NCBI GenBank assembly: GCA_016713985.1
Contig: JADJOD010000007.1
Span: 124,001-188,000, forward strand
Direction: 5' to 3'
DNA length: 64,000 nt
Source of the DNA: Lewinellaceae bacterium
GTDB lineage: Bacteria > Bacteroidota > Bacteroidia > Chitinophagales > Saprospiraceae
Position numbers and translations under genes: made by a program. The notes beneath the pieces are model-generated. The model searched no databases, was not told the DNA's origin, and saw only the letters and a program-made list of their open reading frames with translations. How positions within the stretch are numbered: the stretch's first letter is position 1; every line of letters begins with the position of its first letter. Of the stretch, positions 18,022 through 27,522 are shown in pieces.

Positions 18022-20286
18022 ATGAATAAGCACCTGATAAACAGCAGTTTAGCGCTGATATTCCTGCACGTTGTTTGTACAACTTCTCTTTACGCGCAGG
18101 CGCATGGCAAAGGTGTCCCTTTGACGATGAACAGGGCGTCTCTGCGCAGTATCAGCAAGGCCTTCTCCATGCCCGATCTGGATAATTCCGCCATAAAAAC
18201 ATACGCGGATTCTATTGCAAAAACCGCAGATTGCACGTCCTGCAAAAGTAATTTTTACGGCAAGGGCATTGACGTTTCCATCGACGTCAAGGCGGCGGGC
18301 AGCCTGGAAGTGCAACCCGATAAAAGCAAATTATGGCTGCTGAGAATATCTTCTTCCTCGGCCTACGGTATGCAATTCTATTTCAGCAAGTTCCGTTTGC
18401 CGTTCGGTGCGACCCTGTTTTTTTACAACGAAGACAAAACGATGGTCCTCGGCGCATTTACCAGCGACAACAACAACGCGGACCCTTCGCTGACCATACA
18501 ATTCGGCACACAATGGATCGAAGGAAAAACGATCTATGTTGAGTATTACGAACCGTTTTACGCAGAGTTTGAAGGGGAATTGTCCATCAGCAATATCATA
18601 CACATCTACTCGGATGTTTTTATGCGATCGGGCCCGTTTAACACCGATCCCCTGGGCCCCTGCCACATCAACGTCGCCTGCCCGGAAGGCAACGGCTGGG
18701 ATAAAGAAAAAAAATCAGTCGCGCTCATTTTATATTACAACACATCCAGCCAGTTGTCCTCCCGATGTACAGGCGCCGTGATCAACAACACGGAAAAAGA
18801 CGGGCGCCCTTTGTTTCTCACTGCCGGGCATTGCCTGAAAGCCATTACGAGCCCCAACCCTGCGTTTAATTACAGCACCTGGCTGTTCCTGTTTAATCAC
18901 CAGGCCTCGTATTGCGGCAGCACCGGATCGGAAGTCAGCAACAACACCGTTCAATCCGTTTACGGCTCGCAATTACTGGCCGTCGACAACAATTTGAACC
19001 CGACCAGCGACTACGCCCTGCTCGAATTAAATACAACTAAGGAGGTATTAAGTTCATACAGTGTTTGTTACGCCGGCTGGGACAGGTCGGGGCTGCCCGG
19101 AAGCCCTCCGTATGCGTGTATCCAGCACCCCAAAGGCGACATTAAAAAAATATCCATTGAAAACAATCCGCTTGTTTCAACCGCCGCCGAATCGACAACA
19201 ATGAACCCGTCGGCTGATTTTTGGATGGTGAGTGATTGGGATAAAGGGATCACGGCTCAGGGTTCTTCGGGTTCTCCCCTGTTCAACGGCAGTCACCGCA
19301 TCGTCGGTCAGCTGTGCTGCGGCTACTCGGAATGCGCCGGCGCTTCCGACAACAGCATGTCGGACTGGTACGGGAAATTTTCAAAGTCCTGGGGCCTCGG
19401 CGGTCTGGGTTATTGGCTGAACCCGTTTTCGAGCGCGCAAAATTCTGTGGATACATATTGCCCCGCTTATTGCAACGACGGCATTCAAAACGGCGATGAA
19501 ACGGGCGTCGATTGTGGCGGATTTTCCTGCCCTCCCTGTGCTCCAACTTCCGGCGGGGGTATTTGCCGTACCGTTCAATTCACGGTGAACAATAAAAACA
19601 CCACATCAAAAATAATCAATGTCTGCGATCCGAATGTGGTGCTTACACCGTATAGTTATAATACGGGTTCTTGCGCCGGCATTACTTCCGCTGCGCACTG
19701 GCAAAACATTACCACAACAAGAGACACCTGGTGCGGGAAGATCGACGACCGCGGCGAAGCTGCTTATTTATCCAAGCATTTTTTTGATCAAAAATGCTAT
19801 TGCAAGTTTTACAAATTATTTATTGGCATCCAGGAATGCGACGAGAATAAAAATCTGATCGGGGCGGGCGCGTCTCATTGGTTTAACATTTTTGACGGCG
19901 ACCAAAGTAACGACTGGGATGCTCTCAATTTGTACTCTTTTCATTTATACGACCACTTGCCGGGTGGATTTTCTCTGCAACCCGGAAAGTATTACGCCAT
20001 TAAAATCGCTTCTTACGGAAGTGGCGTGGTAAGTGCCTCCAACTGGATAGAATACACGTCTTATATACGCATATACAAGGACGACTTGTTGCTTCAGAAC
20101 AAATCCATCACCAATCACCAGTTCGCCAATACCATTACGATCAATAACTCAAACGTGCCGGCAAACGCCAATATTAAAGTAGTCGCAAAAACCAAAATTG
20201 AAATATTGCCGAATTCCACCCTGGAAAGTGGAACGTATGCTATCGACAACTTTGATTGTAACAGTCTGGATCAGTTTTCTCAATAA
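18022..20286 (+). CDS. Secreted trypsin-like serine protease (754 aa)
   Basis: Signal peptide (residues 1-26, ending LYAQ), a ~200-residue propeptide-like domain, then a chymotrypsin-fold domain of the lysyl-endopeptidase-like group. The catalytic triad is visible as His270 (LTAGHCL), Asp330 (TSDYALLEL) and Ser418 (GSSGSPLF). Cysteine pairs around the active site suggest disulfides. After about residue 480 comes the motif CNDGIQNGDETGVDCGG, frequent in Bacteroidota exported proteins, followed by a beta-rich domain. No type IX sorting domain is visible at the C-terminus, so its route across the outer membrane is unclear. The protease cut off at the right edge of the window shares the HP(K/I)GDIKKIS motif. 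Confidence 0.85.
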   Translation: MNKHLINSSLALIFLHVVCTTSLYAQAHGKGVPLTMNRASLRSISKAFSMPDLDNSAIKTYADSIAKTADCTSCKSNFYGKGIDVSIDVKAAGSLEVQPDKSKLWLLRISSSSAYGMQFYFSKFRLPFGATLFFYNEDKTMVLGAFTSDNNNADPSLTIQFGTQWIEGKTIYVEYYEPFYAEFEGELSISNIIHIYSDVFMRSGPFNTDPLGPCHINVACPEGNGWDKEKKSVALILYYNTSSQLSSRCTGAVINNTEKDGRPLFLTAGHCLKAITSPNPAFNYSTWLFLFNHQASYCGSTGSEVSNNTVQSVYGSQLLAVDNNLNPTSDYALLELNTTKEVLSSYSVCYAGWDRSGLPGSPPYACIQHPKGDIKKISIENNPLVSTAAESTTMNPSADFWMVSDWDKGITAQGSSGSPLFNGSHRIVGQLCCGYSECAGASDNSMSDWYGKFSKSWGLGGLGYWLNPFSSAQNSVDTYCPAYCNDGIQNGDETGVDCGGFSCPPCAPTSGGGICRTVQFTVNNKNTTSKIINVCDPNVVLTPYSYNTGSCAGITSAAHWQNITTTRDTWCGKIDDRGEAAYLSKHFFDQKCYCKFYKLFIGIQECDENKNLIGAGASHWFNIFDGDQSNDWDALNLYSFHLYDHLPGGFSLQPGKYYAIKIASYGSGVVSASNWIEYTSYIRIYKDDLLLQNKSITNHQFANTITINNSNVPANANIKVVAKTKIEILPNSTLESGTYAIDNFDCNSLDQFSQ

Positions 20287-20320
20287 AACACGCCATACAC
20301 ACCAATCCGTAACAAACATC

Positions 20321-20686
20321 ATGGAACACAAGGCAATGTCCATCCGGCCGTTTATCGGGGCAAAAAACTTCGATTTGTCGCGCAGTTTTTACCGGGACCT
20401 GGGGTTCGAGGAAAGTATTGTGGCCCCCAATATGTCATATTTCAACACGGAAGGCCTCGGGTTTTATTTACAGGATGCTTACGTCCGGGACTGGATCGAC
20501 AATACGATGATTTTTTTGGAGGTGGACGATGTGGGCCGGTATTGGAACGAACTTTTGGCTTTAGGCCTGCCGGCTAAATACAATGGTGTAAAACTGACCC
20601 CAATTCGGGTATATGACTGGGGCAGAGAGTGTTTTATACACGACCCGTCCGGAATTCTCTGGCATTTTGGGGAATTTTATCATTAA
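20321..20686 (+). CDS. VOC (glyoxalase/bleomycin resistance) family protein
   Basis: 121 residues with the vicinal-oxygen-chelate fold: opening IRPFIGAKNFDLSRSFYRDLGF and closing FIHDPSGILWHFGEF, giving the usual beta-alpha-beta-beta-beta pair. The glutamate of the final HFGEF is in the normal metal-binding position. Members include glyoxalase I, dioxygenases and antibiotic-binding proteins; the substrate cannot be deduced. ATG at 20321 chosen; an alternative ATG is at 20336. Confidence 0.75.
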   Translation: MEHKAMSIRPFIGAKNFDLSRSFYRDLGFEESIVAPNMSYFNTEGLGFYLQDAYVRDWIDNTMIFLEVDDVGRYWNELLALGLPAKYNGVKLTPIRVYDWGRECFIHDPSGILWHFGEFYH

Positions 20687-20738
20687 ATGGCATAACGACT
20701 CAAAATCCGGTAACACCTAACACATACGAACAGGAAAG

Positions 20739-23007
20739 TCAGCAACCCACTTCCTTGGGATAGTAAATGTAGGTGATGATCTTAGGCACCGTTTTCTTTG
20801 TGACGAGAACTTTTCGAAGGCGGCCCGACTCTTAGCGACCATATATTGCTCCGCTTCAAAATCCTTGTAAAAGTCCTTTACTGATTTTCTTATGGTAATC
20901 AAAGTACTTATCGAGGATCGGCAATGGCTTTGTTGGCGTATTCCAGACCCGTTCGTTTGGTTTCATCGCGGCCCACGTAGTGGAGTGAGTAAAAGTAGTA
21001 ACTGAGGTTGATATAACAATAGGCTTTTTAGGTAAAAAGATGTTGTCGTTCATACGATCAAGGCGCTCGTATTCCAGTTTAGATTTATCGAACCATTCCT
21101 TGGCCTGGGTCCAAAAACCATGTCAAGAGGAGCGGGTCCCTCCTTGGCTTTGTTGTGATAAATCCATCCGAGGTGATTGAGCATATCAGCCAGTTCGGGT
21201 GTAAAAGCGTCCAGATTGATGTTGTTGCTTTTATTGCTTTCGTAGGCGCTCGACAGTTTTTTAAAAATTCCAAGGTTTGCCCTACCATTTTTTATGGTGA
21301 TATAAAAGTCAAACATATCACAGAGTACCTTGATCCTGCGCGGCACAAACATTTTGGGATTTTCGGTGGAAAGTCTTCGTAGGCCTGGTCTACTTTTTTG
21401 AAATAGTTCTCCGCGTAGGTTTTGTTGTTGGGGTTTTTCTCCCAGATTCTGTGGTACATACGCGCCCATTGATGGTAGTTGTGGGCTTTGCCAGATTTTG
21501 CAAGCGAGAGTGATTCGTCTTTCACCTGGTCGTAATATTGATTGGCGAGTTCGAACCAGCCAGGGGCATTGATCGGGTTTTCCCACTTGAGAAAGTCCGT
21601 CGACTTATACCATTCTGTGTAAAGAATACCCAGATTGGTGCAGGTTTGTGCCAATCAGGTTCACAAGTTTTGTTCTGAGTGCATCCCGTTGGTGCAGCTC
21701 CTGGAAAATTTCCAGGGCGCTTTGAATTAGAACGGGATATCCGATAGTCTTTTCTCAGGATATTGATACTGCCGAGATTGCTGTATAACTGTGCCAGCAC
21801 GAGCAGTTTTCATCATCATTATCCTTGAAGGAGATTCCGCCTGTTTTTCTTGTCCGCTTTTTTCTTCTTTGCTCCGGGTCGGGGTTTTCGCTATCTCTCC
21901 GCACAAAATCAATGTATTTAAAATGGTGCTTTCCGCTTCGGCATATACTTCCACGGCTTCGTTCATTTGATTGAATTCGCGGAAGAGTGATCAGGTTGTT
22001 TTGGGCTTCTAAGAGTTTGAAATACTGGTATTCTTCGTTGCCGGTATCCTCCTTGACCAATTTTTCGCGGATGTCGACACTCTCCTGGAAGGCCCGCCGG
22101 GCTTTGGAAAACTCGTAGGTACTTTGTAGCCTTTGCCGATGAGGTTGAGAGTTGGCAAATTCGTCGCGGATGGCGATTTCATCCTGATTGGCAAATACGG
22201 CTTTGCGATAATAATCCACCGCATTGTCGTAATCGAGCGTCATGACGTAAAGGCGGGCTTTCTCACGCAATCGCTTATGGCCTTTGTTCATCGGTCTGGC
22301 GGCGATCCTTTTATTTTCGTCAGAACCCGCCGCCCGGTATTTTTTTTTCGCGGTATTTAGGTTGGCATCGATGTAAGCGTCGTTGAGAAATTTAAATGCC
22401 TCATCGAAGTCGCCTTTGACATACACGGCGTTGTAAGCATCTAAGTAGGCATTCGATTTGGTGGAATTGTCCTCACTTTGTATCTCCGAATTGACGCGCT
22501 CGCTGTATTGTACCAGCCGCTTTTTGTTTTGTTTCAGGTAAAACGCGTATTGCCTGCTTTCGAGGTCGTTCCGCTGCTCGCTTTCTTTGGCTTTTTTTTC
22601 TGCAAAAGCAAGCGTTTTATTTGCCGTTTTTATACCGGTTTTGAATATCGCTTCGGGGATACTACGAACGTCAAACTTGGCGACCAGGGCTGTGTCACCA
22701 CATGTTTTCCGGCTGTTTTGTCGTCAACCAGGCGTACCGGTCCTTTACGAGGGAGTAGTTTTCATGGGAAAATTCCAGCCGAACGACCACGCCAATCTTG
22801 TTTTTCCAGGACCGTAATTTCAAAATTGCCTGATCCTGGTAAACGTAGGGTTGGCTTTTGCTAGACGCGTATTTGCAGGCCGACGACCGCTTCGCCTTTT
22901 CTTGTGACTACCCGACCCCTGATTTCGCCTTGCGCGGTAAGGAAGCACGGGATAACAGACGCGAAAATAACGGGAAACAGGATGTTGAAGATTGTTTTCT
23001 GTGTCAT
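20739..23007 (-). pseudogene. Carboxypeptidase-regulatory-domain/TPR protein, multiply frameshifted
   Basis: Starts at ATG 23007 with a signal peptide (MTQKTIFNILFPVIFASVIP) and a carboxypeptidase-regulatory-like start (GEIRGRVVTRKGEAVVGLQIRV). Thereafter coherent protein sequence can be followed only by switching frame at least eight times down to the stop at 20739-20741. The recovered pieces are TPR-like: YVKGDFDEAFKFLNDAY, LYVMTLDYDNAVDYYRKAVF, FSKARRAFQESVDIREKL, LAQLYSNLGSINILRKDY, MAQTCTNLGILYTEWY, ADMLNHLGWIYHNKA. Intact length would be about 755 residues. Break density is several times that of the rest of the window, so real decay is plausible. It lies 26 nt downstream of the EAD11-like gene and probably belonged to the same operon. 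Confidence 0.7.
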
Positions 23008-23032
23008 AAGGTTTTCTTTGATGGTTGAGGAA

Positions 23033-24087
23033 TTATTCGCAGTTCAGCCCGATGTCGAAAGGTTTGGTGTCGCCGCTGTACCAATCATTTTCGTCCGGTT
23101 TGTACCCGTTTTTTTTCACGATGATGGTATACTTGTCAGCGCGTTGATGTTCAGGAATATTAAAAATAAAATTTCCCTGCACATTGGTAAAGCGTTCGAA
23201 TGAAGTATCGGGTGTGAGAAGCGTGACGGAAGCGCCGAGTACACTGACGCCCGACTGAAAGTCCGTCACCGCCGCGCAGGAATACATCCTGCATTTTCAC
23301 CGTCAAAGTGATGAGTTTTTTTTGTCGAGCGTATATCCCTATCAGGGAACCTTCGACGTTGAGTCCAAATGTTGCTTTGGCACTTTTTAAAGGTAGCGTA
23401 CCCGTTTGGTCAAAAGGTAAAGAGCAACCCGTACTGTGTTTCAGCGTAATCGTTCCGCCGGCATTGAGGCTTGCGGTATGGCGGCCTTCGCGTGATACGA
23501 AACACTTTCGCCAGGACCAGATAGAACCCCCCCACGCAAAGCTCCGACGACAGGGCCGCCCAATTCCACCTTTTTATCACATCTGTCCCGAAAAAGTCGC
23601 GTACGAACGCAGAACCCGAATAAAAAGCAGCCGTACCCAACCAGAGAAGCCGGCCCTCGATGCCTGTGCCGACCAGATCCCGCCCAAAAATGGCAAACAA
23701 TGCCATCGACACCGCGCCAATCAGAAAGGCGATCAAACTCGCCCAGGCGTAGGATTTGGAAGAAACGTTCATTGCCGGACCTACCTGCCCGGAGGGTTGC
23801 CCTCCAGGTTCGTACTCAGGAGTTACCGGCGCCTGTTCTTCCGGCAGGATTTCATGGGGGATTTTGTTGATGATTTCGAAGAAGCTACGTTGATTTGGCG
23901 GTTCTTGCTCGTCGGTCGAGGTAGTGCCCTGGCGTTGCTGGCCGAGGTAATATTCAAATCTTCCCGATTGGAGGAGTATTTCTTTTTCAAGGTCGTCGTC
24001 GAGTCTGGGAAGCAGCGATTTCAGTTTTTCGATAACCTGATTCGTTTTCCCCTCCGCCAGCAGCGTTTTTAGCAAATTTTTATCCAT
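23033..24087 (-). CDS. EAD11-like effector-associated domain protein with membrane segments, two frame breaks
   Basis: Residues 1-75 (LLKTLLAEGKTNQVIEKLKS... EKEILLQSGRFEYYLGQQR... RSFFEIINKIPHEI) match the pattern I know for effector-associated domain 11, an adaptor domain described in NTP-dependent bacterial conflict systems. Three hydrophobic segments follow (about 113-135, 147-166, 180-195). The frame then changes near 23500 and again near 23280; the remaining pieces give a beta-rich region (TASLNAGGTITLKHSTGCSL) and a carboxypeptidase-regulatory-like domain with SVTLLTPDTSFERFTNVQGN and YTIIVKKNGYKPDE, ending at 23033. Reconstructed length about 350 residues. The coupling of an EAD to membrane helices suggests a membrane-docked adaptor; this is inference. 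Confidence 0.6.
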
Positions 24088-24236
24088 TTTATTTGTCGAG
24101 GTTCAAATTTTATTCTGAGTACGGACACTTTAAAAGAATTCAGCAAAAATAGCGTTTCACTACTTTTTCAGGCAATCCACGTATGATTTTTTTGCTATAT
24201 TTCACAGAAACCTGTCTTTTTCTGCTTTTGCAGTCT

Positions 24237-25616
24237 TTAGAATTTGATGATGGTTACCCCCTTCTTCCCGTCCTGATACCCCCGGATGATCTTTGCCGCG
24301 TCGGGATCTTCAAATGAGGTGGAAAGTGTCTCCAGCAGGTCTTCCGCGCCGAATGCGTCGCGGGTGGCATCGAAATAACCGTACCCCACGTACCGGCCAT
24401 CCAGCACCCCCACCACCGATTTTTCCTCTTCCGTCCGGCCCGGGCCGAGGATAAAATAACTGCCGGAAAGGCGGCGGTTGAGCGCTTCCAGCACTTGTTC
24501 CACCCGTTCGTTGTAGGATTCCGGCGATTCTTCCCCGATACAGGCGCCCCGGCATTGTTTGATGCTGTAGTGAAAACAGGCGCGGTCGGAGGCGTCGAGA
24601 TTGCTCAGGCGGTAACAGAGTTCGAACTGGCGTACCAGGCTTTGCAGGTGCGCGCGCGCGTTGTCCACTTTGGGGTAGTCGGCCACGGGTTCGAGTTTCC
24701 GGGCGTTGCGGGTGTTGTTTTTTCCGACGGCCAAACACCGGTAGCCATTCTGGTCGGTGTAGGTAAAAATCCCTCCCGTGTATGTGCGGGCGCGCAGGGC
24801 GCGGTTCACACGTGGAAGCAGGCGTTTGATTTCGGCGCTTTCGAGCAGCAATGCCACCAGTTCGCTGCCGGTAACCTCGTAACTGATATCGGCTACGCCG
24901 GCGCGCAGTTTTTCACCTTTTGCGGAGAGGTCGGCAAAGTGTTCGAACAGGCGTTTGCGGATATTCAGGCTTTTACCGACGTAGATTACTTCACCGCGAT
25001 CGTCGTGCAGGTAATACACGCCGCAGGCTTCCGGTACGGCGTGCAGCCGGTCGAGGCTGATGGCCGCCGGCAGTTTTGACTCCCGGATGCCGTGGTTGAC
25101 GAGGGCCTTGATGGTTTTGCCCGCTTGTTCGGCTAAGATCATTTCAAAAATCCGGGTGGTGGCGAGGGTATCGTCGAGGGCGCGGTGACTGCGTTCGGCA
25201 GCGATGCCGAAATGGCGTTTGAGGTTGCTGAGGCTGTAACTCGGCAAACCGGGAAATACCTTGCGCGACAGCCTGACGGTGCAAAGTTGTTTCCGCGAAA
25301 AGGTATAACCCAGGCGTGTAAACTCCTCACGTACAAAGGAATAGTCGAACGAAACGTTGTGCGCCACAAACACCGCATCTTCCGTCATCTGTACGATTTG
25401 TTTCGCAATTTCGTAAAACTTCGGCGCATGCGCCACCATCTCATCGGTGATACCCGTCAGTTGGGTAATGCCCCAGGGAATACTGCGCTCGGGGTTGATG
25501 AGGGTGGAAAACGTATCCACCACCTTTTCACCGTCGTGCAATACGATGGCAATCTCGGTGATCCGTTCGTAGCGGGCGACACCGCCGGTGGTTTCAACGT
25601 CGATAATGGCGAACAT
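24237..25616 (-). CDS. DEDDh exonuclease fused to a GIY-YIG (UvrC-like) nuclease domain
   Basis: 459 residues, two nuclease domains in one chain. Residues 1-165 are a DnaQ-like 3'-5' exonuclease with the acidic pair in DVETTG (Asp6, Glu8), HNVSFDYSFV and the late HRALDDT motif. Residues about 195-280 are a GIY-YIG domain (GVYYLHDDRGEVIYVGKS... IRKRLFEHF) as in the N-terminus of UvrC and in Cho. The C-terminal part contains cysteines (CFHYSIKQCRGACIGEE), resembling the post-GIY region of UvrC. Architectures of this kind occur in several phyla; a role in DNA repair or processing is likely. Single gene with no obvious operon partner. Intact frame. Confidence 0.88.
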   Translation of the reverse strand: MFAIIDVETTGGVARYERITEIAIVLHDGEKVVDTFSTLINPERSIPWGITQLTGITDEMVAHAPKFYEIAKQIVQMTEDAVFVAHNVSFDYSFVREEFTRLGYTFSRKQLCTVRLSRKVFPGLPSYSLSNLKRHFGIAAERSHRALDDTLATTRIFEMILAEQAGKTIKALVNHGIRESKLPAAISLDRLHAVPEACGVYYLHDDRGEVIYVGKSLNIRKRLFEHFADLSAKGEKLRAGVADISYEVTGSELVALLLESAEIKRLLPRVNRALRARTYTGGIFTYTDQNGYRCLAVGKNNTRNARKLEPVADYPKVDNARAHLQSLVRQFELCYRLSNLDASDRACFHYSIKQCRGACIGEESPESYNERVEQVLEALNRRLSGSYFILGPGRTEEEKSVVGVLDGRYVGYGYFDATRDAFGAEDLLETLSTSFEDPDAAKIIRGYQDGKKGVTIIKF

Positions 25617-25621
25617 ACAAT

Positions 25622-25712
25622 TTAAAGGTTTGAGGGTTTCAAGGGTTTAAAGGTTTAAAGGTTTCAGGGTTTCAGGGTTAAAAGGTTTCAGGGTTTAAGG
25701 GTTGAATGGTTT
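25622..25712. repeat. Degenerate GGTTTCAGGGTTT-type tandem repeat
   Basis: About seven imperfect copies of a 9-17 base unit made of aggttt, cagggttt and aagggtt blocks. No coding potential. It fills the gap between the exonuclease start and the promoter of the next gene. Confidence 0.65.
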
Positions 25713-25721
25713 CAGAGTTGT

Positions 25722-25729
25722 TATATTTG
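25722..25729 (+). promoter_or_regulatory. Promoter -7 box (TATATTTG) of the NamZ-like gene
   Basis: Perfect TAnnTTTG match, 21 nt upstream of the putative TTG start at 25751. Confidence 0.5.
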
Positions 25730-25750
25730 CAAACATAAAACACGATTTGT

Positions 25751-27023
25751 TTGGAAAGCGCAAAAAGCACGGGCGAATTTTTAAAATTGTTGCTGCTGGC
25801 AGGTTTGCTGGGGGTAAGTCACGGCGTTTTTTCACAAACAAATATTTTGGAAAAAAACCGGGAGCCATTCCTTGCCGATACGGCGAGTGTGCATGCCAGG
25901 CATCAACCGCTCCCGGTGCTGACCGGCGCAGACAGAACGGAGGCCTGGTTGCCGCTCGTCCGCGACAAACGGGTGGGCCTGGTGGTGAATCATTCTTCCC
26001 TGGTTGGCAACCGGCATTTGGTGGATACCCTGTTTGCCCTGGAGCAATGTGTATCCCGGATATTCGCCCCGGAACACGGTTTTCGCGGCGGAGCGCCCGA
26101 CGGCGAGGAAGTGCGCGACGGGCAGGACGTGCGGACGGGTACACCGATCATTTCCCTCTACGGAAAAAAGAAAAACCCCGGGCCGGAAGATTTTGAAAAC
26201 ATAGATGTGATTGTATTTGATATTCAGGATGTTGGCGCCCGTTTTTACACCTATATCAGCACGCTTTTTTACGTGCTGGAAGCCTGCGCCGAGCAAGGGA
26301 TGCCGGTTATTGTGCTCGACCGGCCCAACCCCAACGGACATTATATAGATGGCCCGGTGCTGGATATGCGCCTGACCGCCTACGTCGGCATCGCACCTTT
26401 GCCTATCGTATACGGCTGTACAATGGGCGAACTGGCCCGGTTATTTTCCGGCGAATACTGGATACGGCAACCGCAACCGCTTCAACTTCAGGTCATTGCC
26501 TGTAAAAATTACACCCATCGCACGCCGTACAATTTGCCGGTAAAACCTTCCCCGAACCTGCCCAACATGCGCTCGATCCTGCTTTATCCTTCTTTGTGTT
26601 TGTTTGAAGGAACCAGCGTAAGTGTCGGACGTGGCACCGACTCGCAATTCCAGGTGATCGGCCACCCCGAATTTCCGCTGGACTCCTTCCGGTTTGTGCC
26701 CCGGCGAAATGAAGCGTCCAGATACCCGCCCCAGGAAGGATGGGTTTGCAAAGGTTATAGTTTTTTGCTACATGCCTCTCGATACCTTGCGGGCGGAACG
26801 CCAACTGAACCTCCGGTATTTGTTCGATTTTTACCGGCAATTGCCCGATAAGTCGACTTTTTTTCTTAAAAACGGGTACTTTGACATCCTGGCAGGTACC
26901 TATTCGCTGCGCAAACAAATCGAAGCGGGCAAAACGGAAGAGGAGATCAGGGAAACCTGGAAACCTGACCTGGAGGCGTTTAAAGAGATTCGGAAGAAAT
27001 ACCTGATTTATAATGATGAGTGA
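25751..27023 (+). CDS. namZ: NamZ-type exo-beta-N-acetylmuramidase (DUF1343), one frame break
   Basis: The family removes terminal N-acetylmuramic acid from peptidoglycan fragments (NamZ of Bacillus, formerly DUF1343). Visible motifs are GLVVNHSSLV, FAPEHGFRG (with the Glu-His pair linked to activity), DVIVFDIQDVGARFYTY, VLDRPNPNG and EGTSVSVGRGT. A hydrophobic stretch (LLLLAGLLGVSHGVFSQ) acts as signal peptide. I see no ATG in frame after the promoter, so a TTG at 25751 is proposed; an undetected indel at the start is an alternative. The frame breaks at a TTTTTT run near 26765; removing one T joins it to the C-terminal piece ending at 27023 (423 residues). The stop falls inside a TGATGA repeat. 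Confidence 0.82.
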
Positions 27024-27055
27024 TGAATGATGAGTGATGAATGATGAATGATGAA
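27009..27055. repeat. TGATGAATGA-type microsatellite
   Basis: Imperfect tandem TGATGA/ATGA units that supply the stop codon of the NamZ gene and run up to the start region of yraN. The same text occurs at 38684-38765 and, inverted, at 38994-39049. Confidence 0.7.
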
Positions 27056-27067
27056 ATTAACGAAACC

Positions 27068-27433
27068 ATGCCAACCCACATCGAAACGGGCAAACGTGGC
27101 GAATCACTGGCCGCAGCGTTCCTGGAGGAAAAGGGCTGGCGTATTGCCGAACGCAATTTCCGGGCAGGGCGCGGGGAGATCGACCTGATTGCTTGGGTGG
27201 GAGACCGCCTGCTGGTATTTGTAGAGGTAAAAACGCGGTCGGGTGACGGTTTCGGAGGCCCGGAAGAAGCCGTGGATGCACGCAAACAGGATTTATTGGC
27301 CCGAACTGCGGGTCGGTATATGGAACAGATTGATTACGACTGGGAGATCCGTTTCGACATTGTGGCTGTGCTGCTCCGAAAAGATGCGCCGCCGGAGATC
27401 CGTCATGTGGAAGATGCGTTTTTTCCGATGTAA
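27068..27433 (+). CDS. YraN family (UPF0102) endonuclease-like protein
   Basis: 121 residues from the ATG at 27068 (an ATG at 27041 inside the repeat would add nine residues). Contains the PD-(D/E)xK-like core of the family: GKRGESLAAAFLEEKGW, RGEIDLIAW and LVFVEVKTRSGDGFGGP, the last with the E-V-K catalytic-type triplet. The family is widespread and often near rnhB or dprA; its biological role is unsettled, with a structure-selective or Holliday-junction-resolvase-like nuclease suggested by fold. Here it stands between the NamZ gene and a T9SS cargo gene. Confidence 0.85.
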   Translation: MPTHIETGKRGESLAAAFLEEKGWRIAERNFRAGRGEIDLIAWVGDRLLVFVEVKTRSGDGFGGPEEAVDARKQDLLARTAGRYMEQIDYDWEIRFDIVAVLLRKDAPPEIRHVEDAFFPM

Positions 27434-27479
27434 TTTTGTGCGGGAAATACGGAACATGCTGAAAATGAAACATCAAATC

Positions 27480-27501
27480 AGGACGGAAAGATTTCCGTCC
27501 T
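27480..27501. terminator. Hairpin with following TATTTT, probable yraN terminator
   Basis: AGGACGGAA and TTCCGTCCT arms around a 4-nt loop, followed by actatttta. 47 nt after the yraN stop. Confidence 0.55.
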
Positions 27502-27522
27502 ACTATTTTAAAGCCGATTGTA

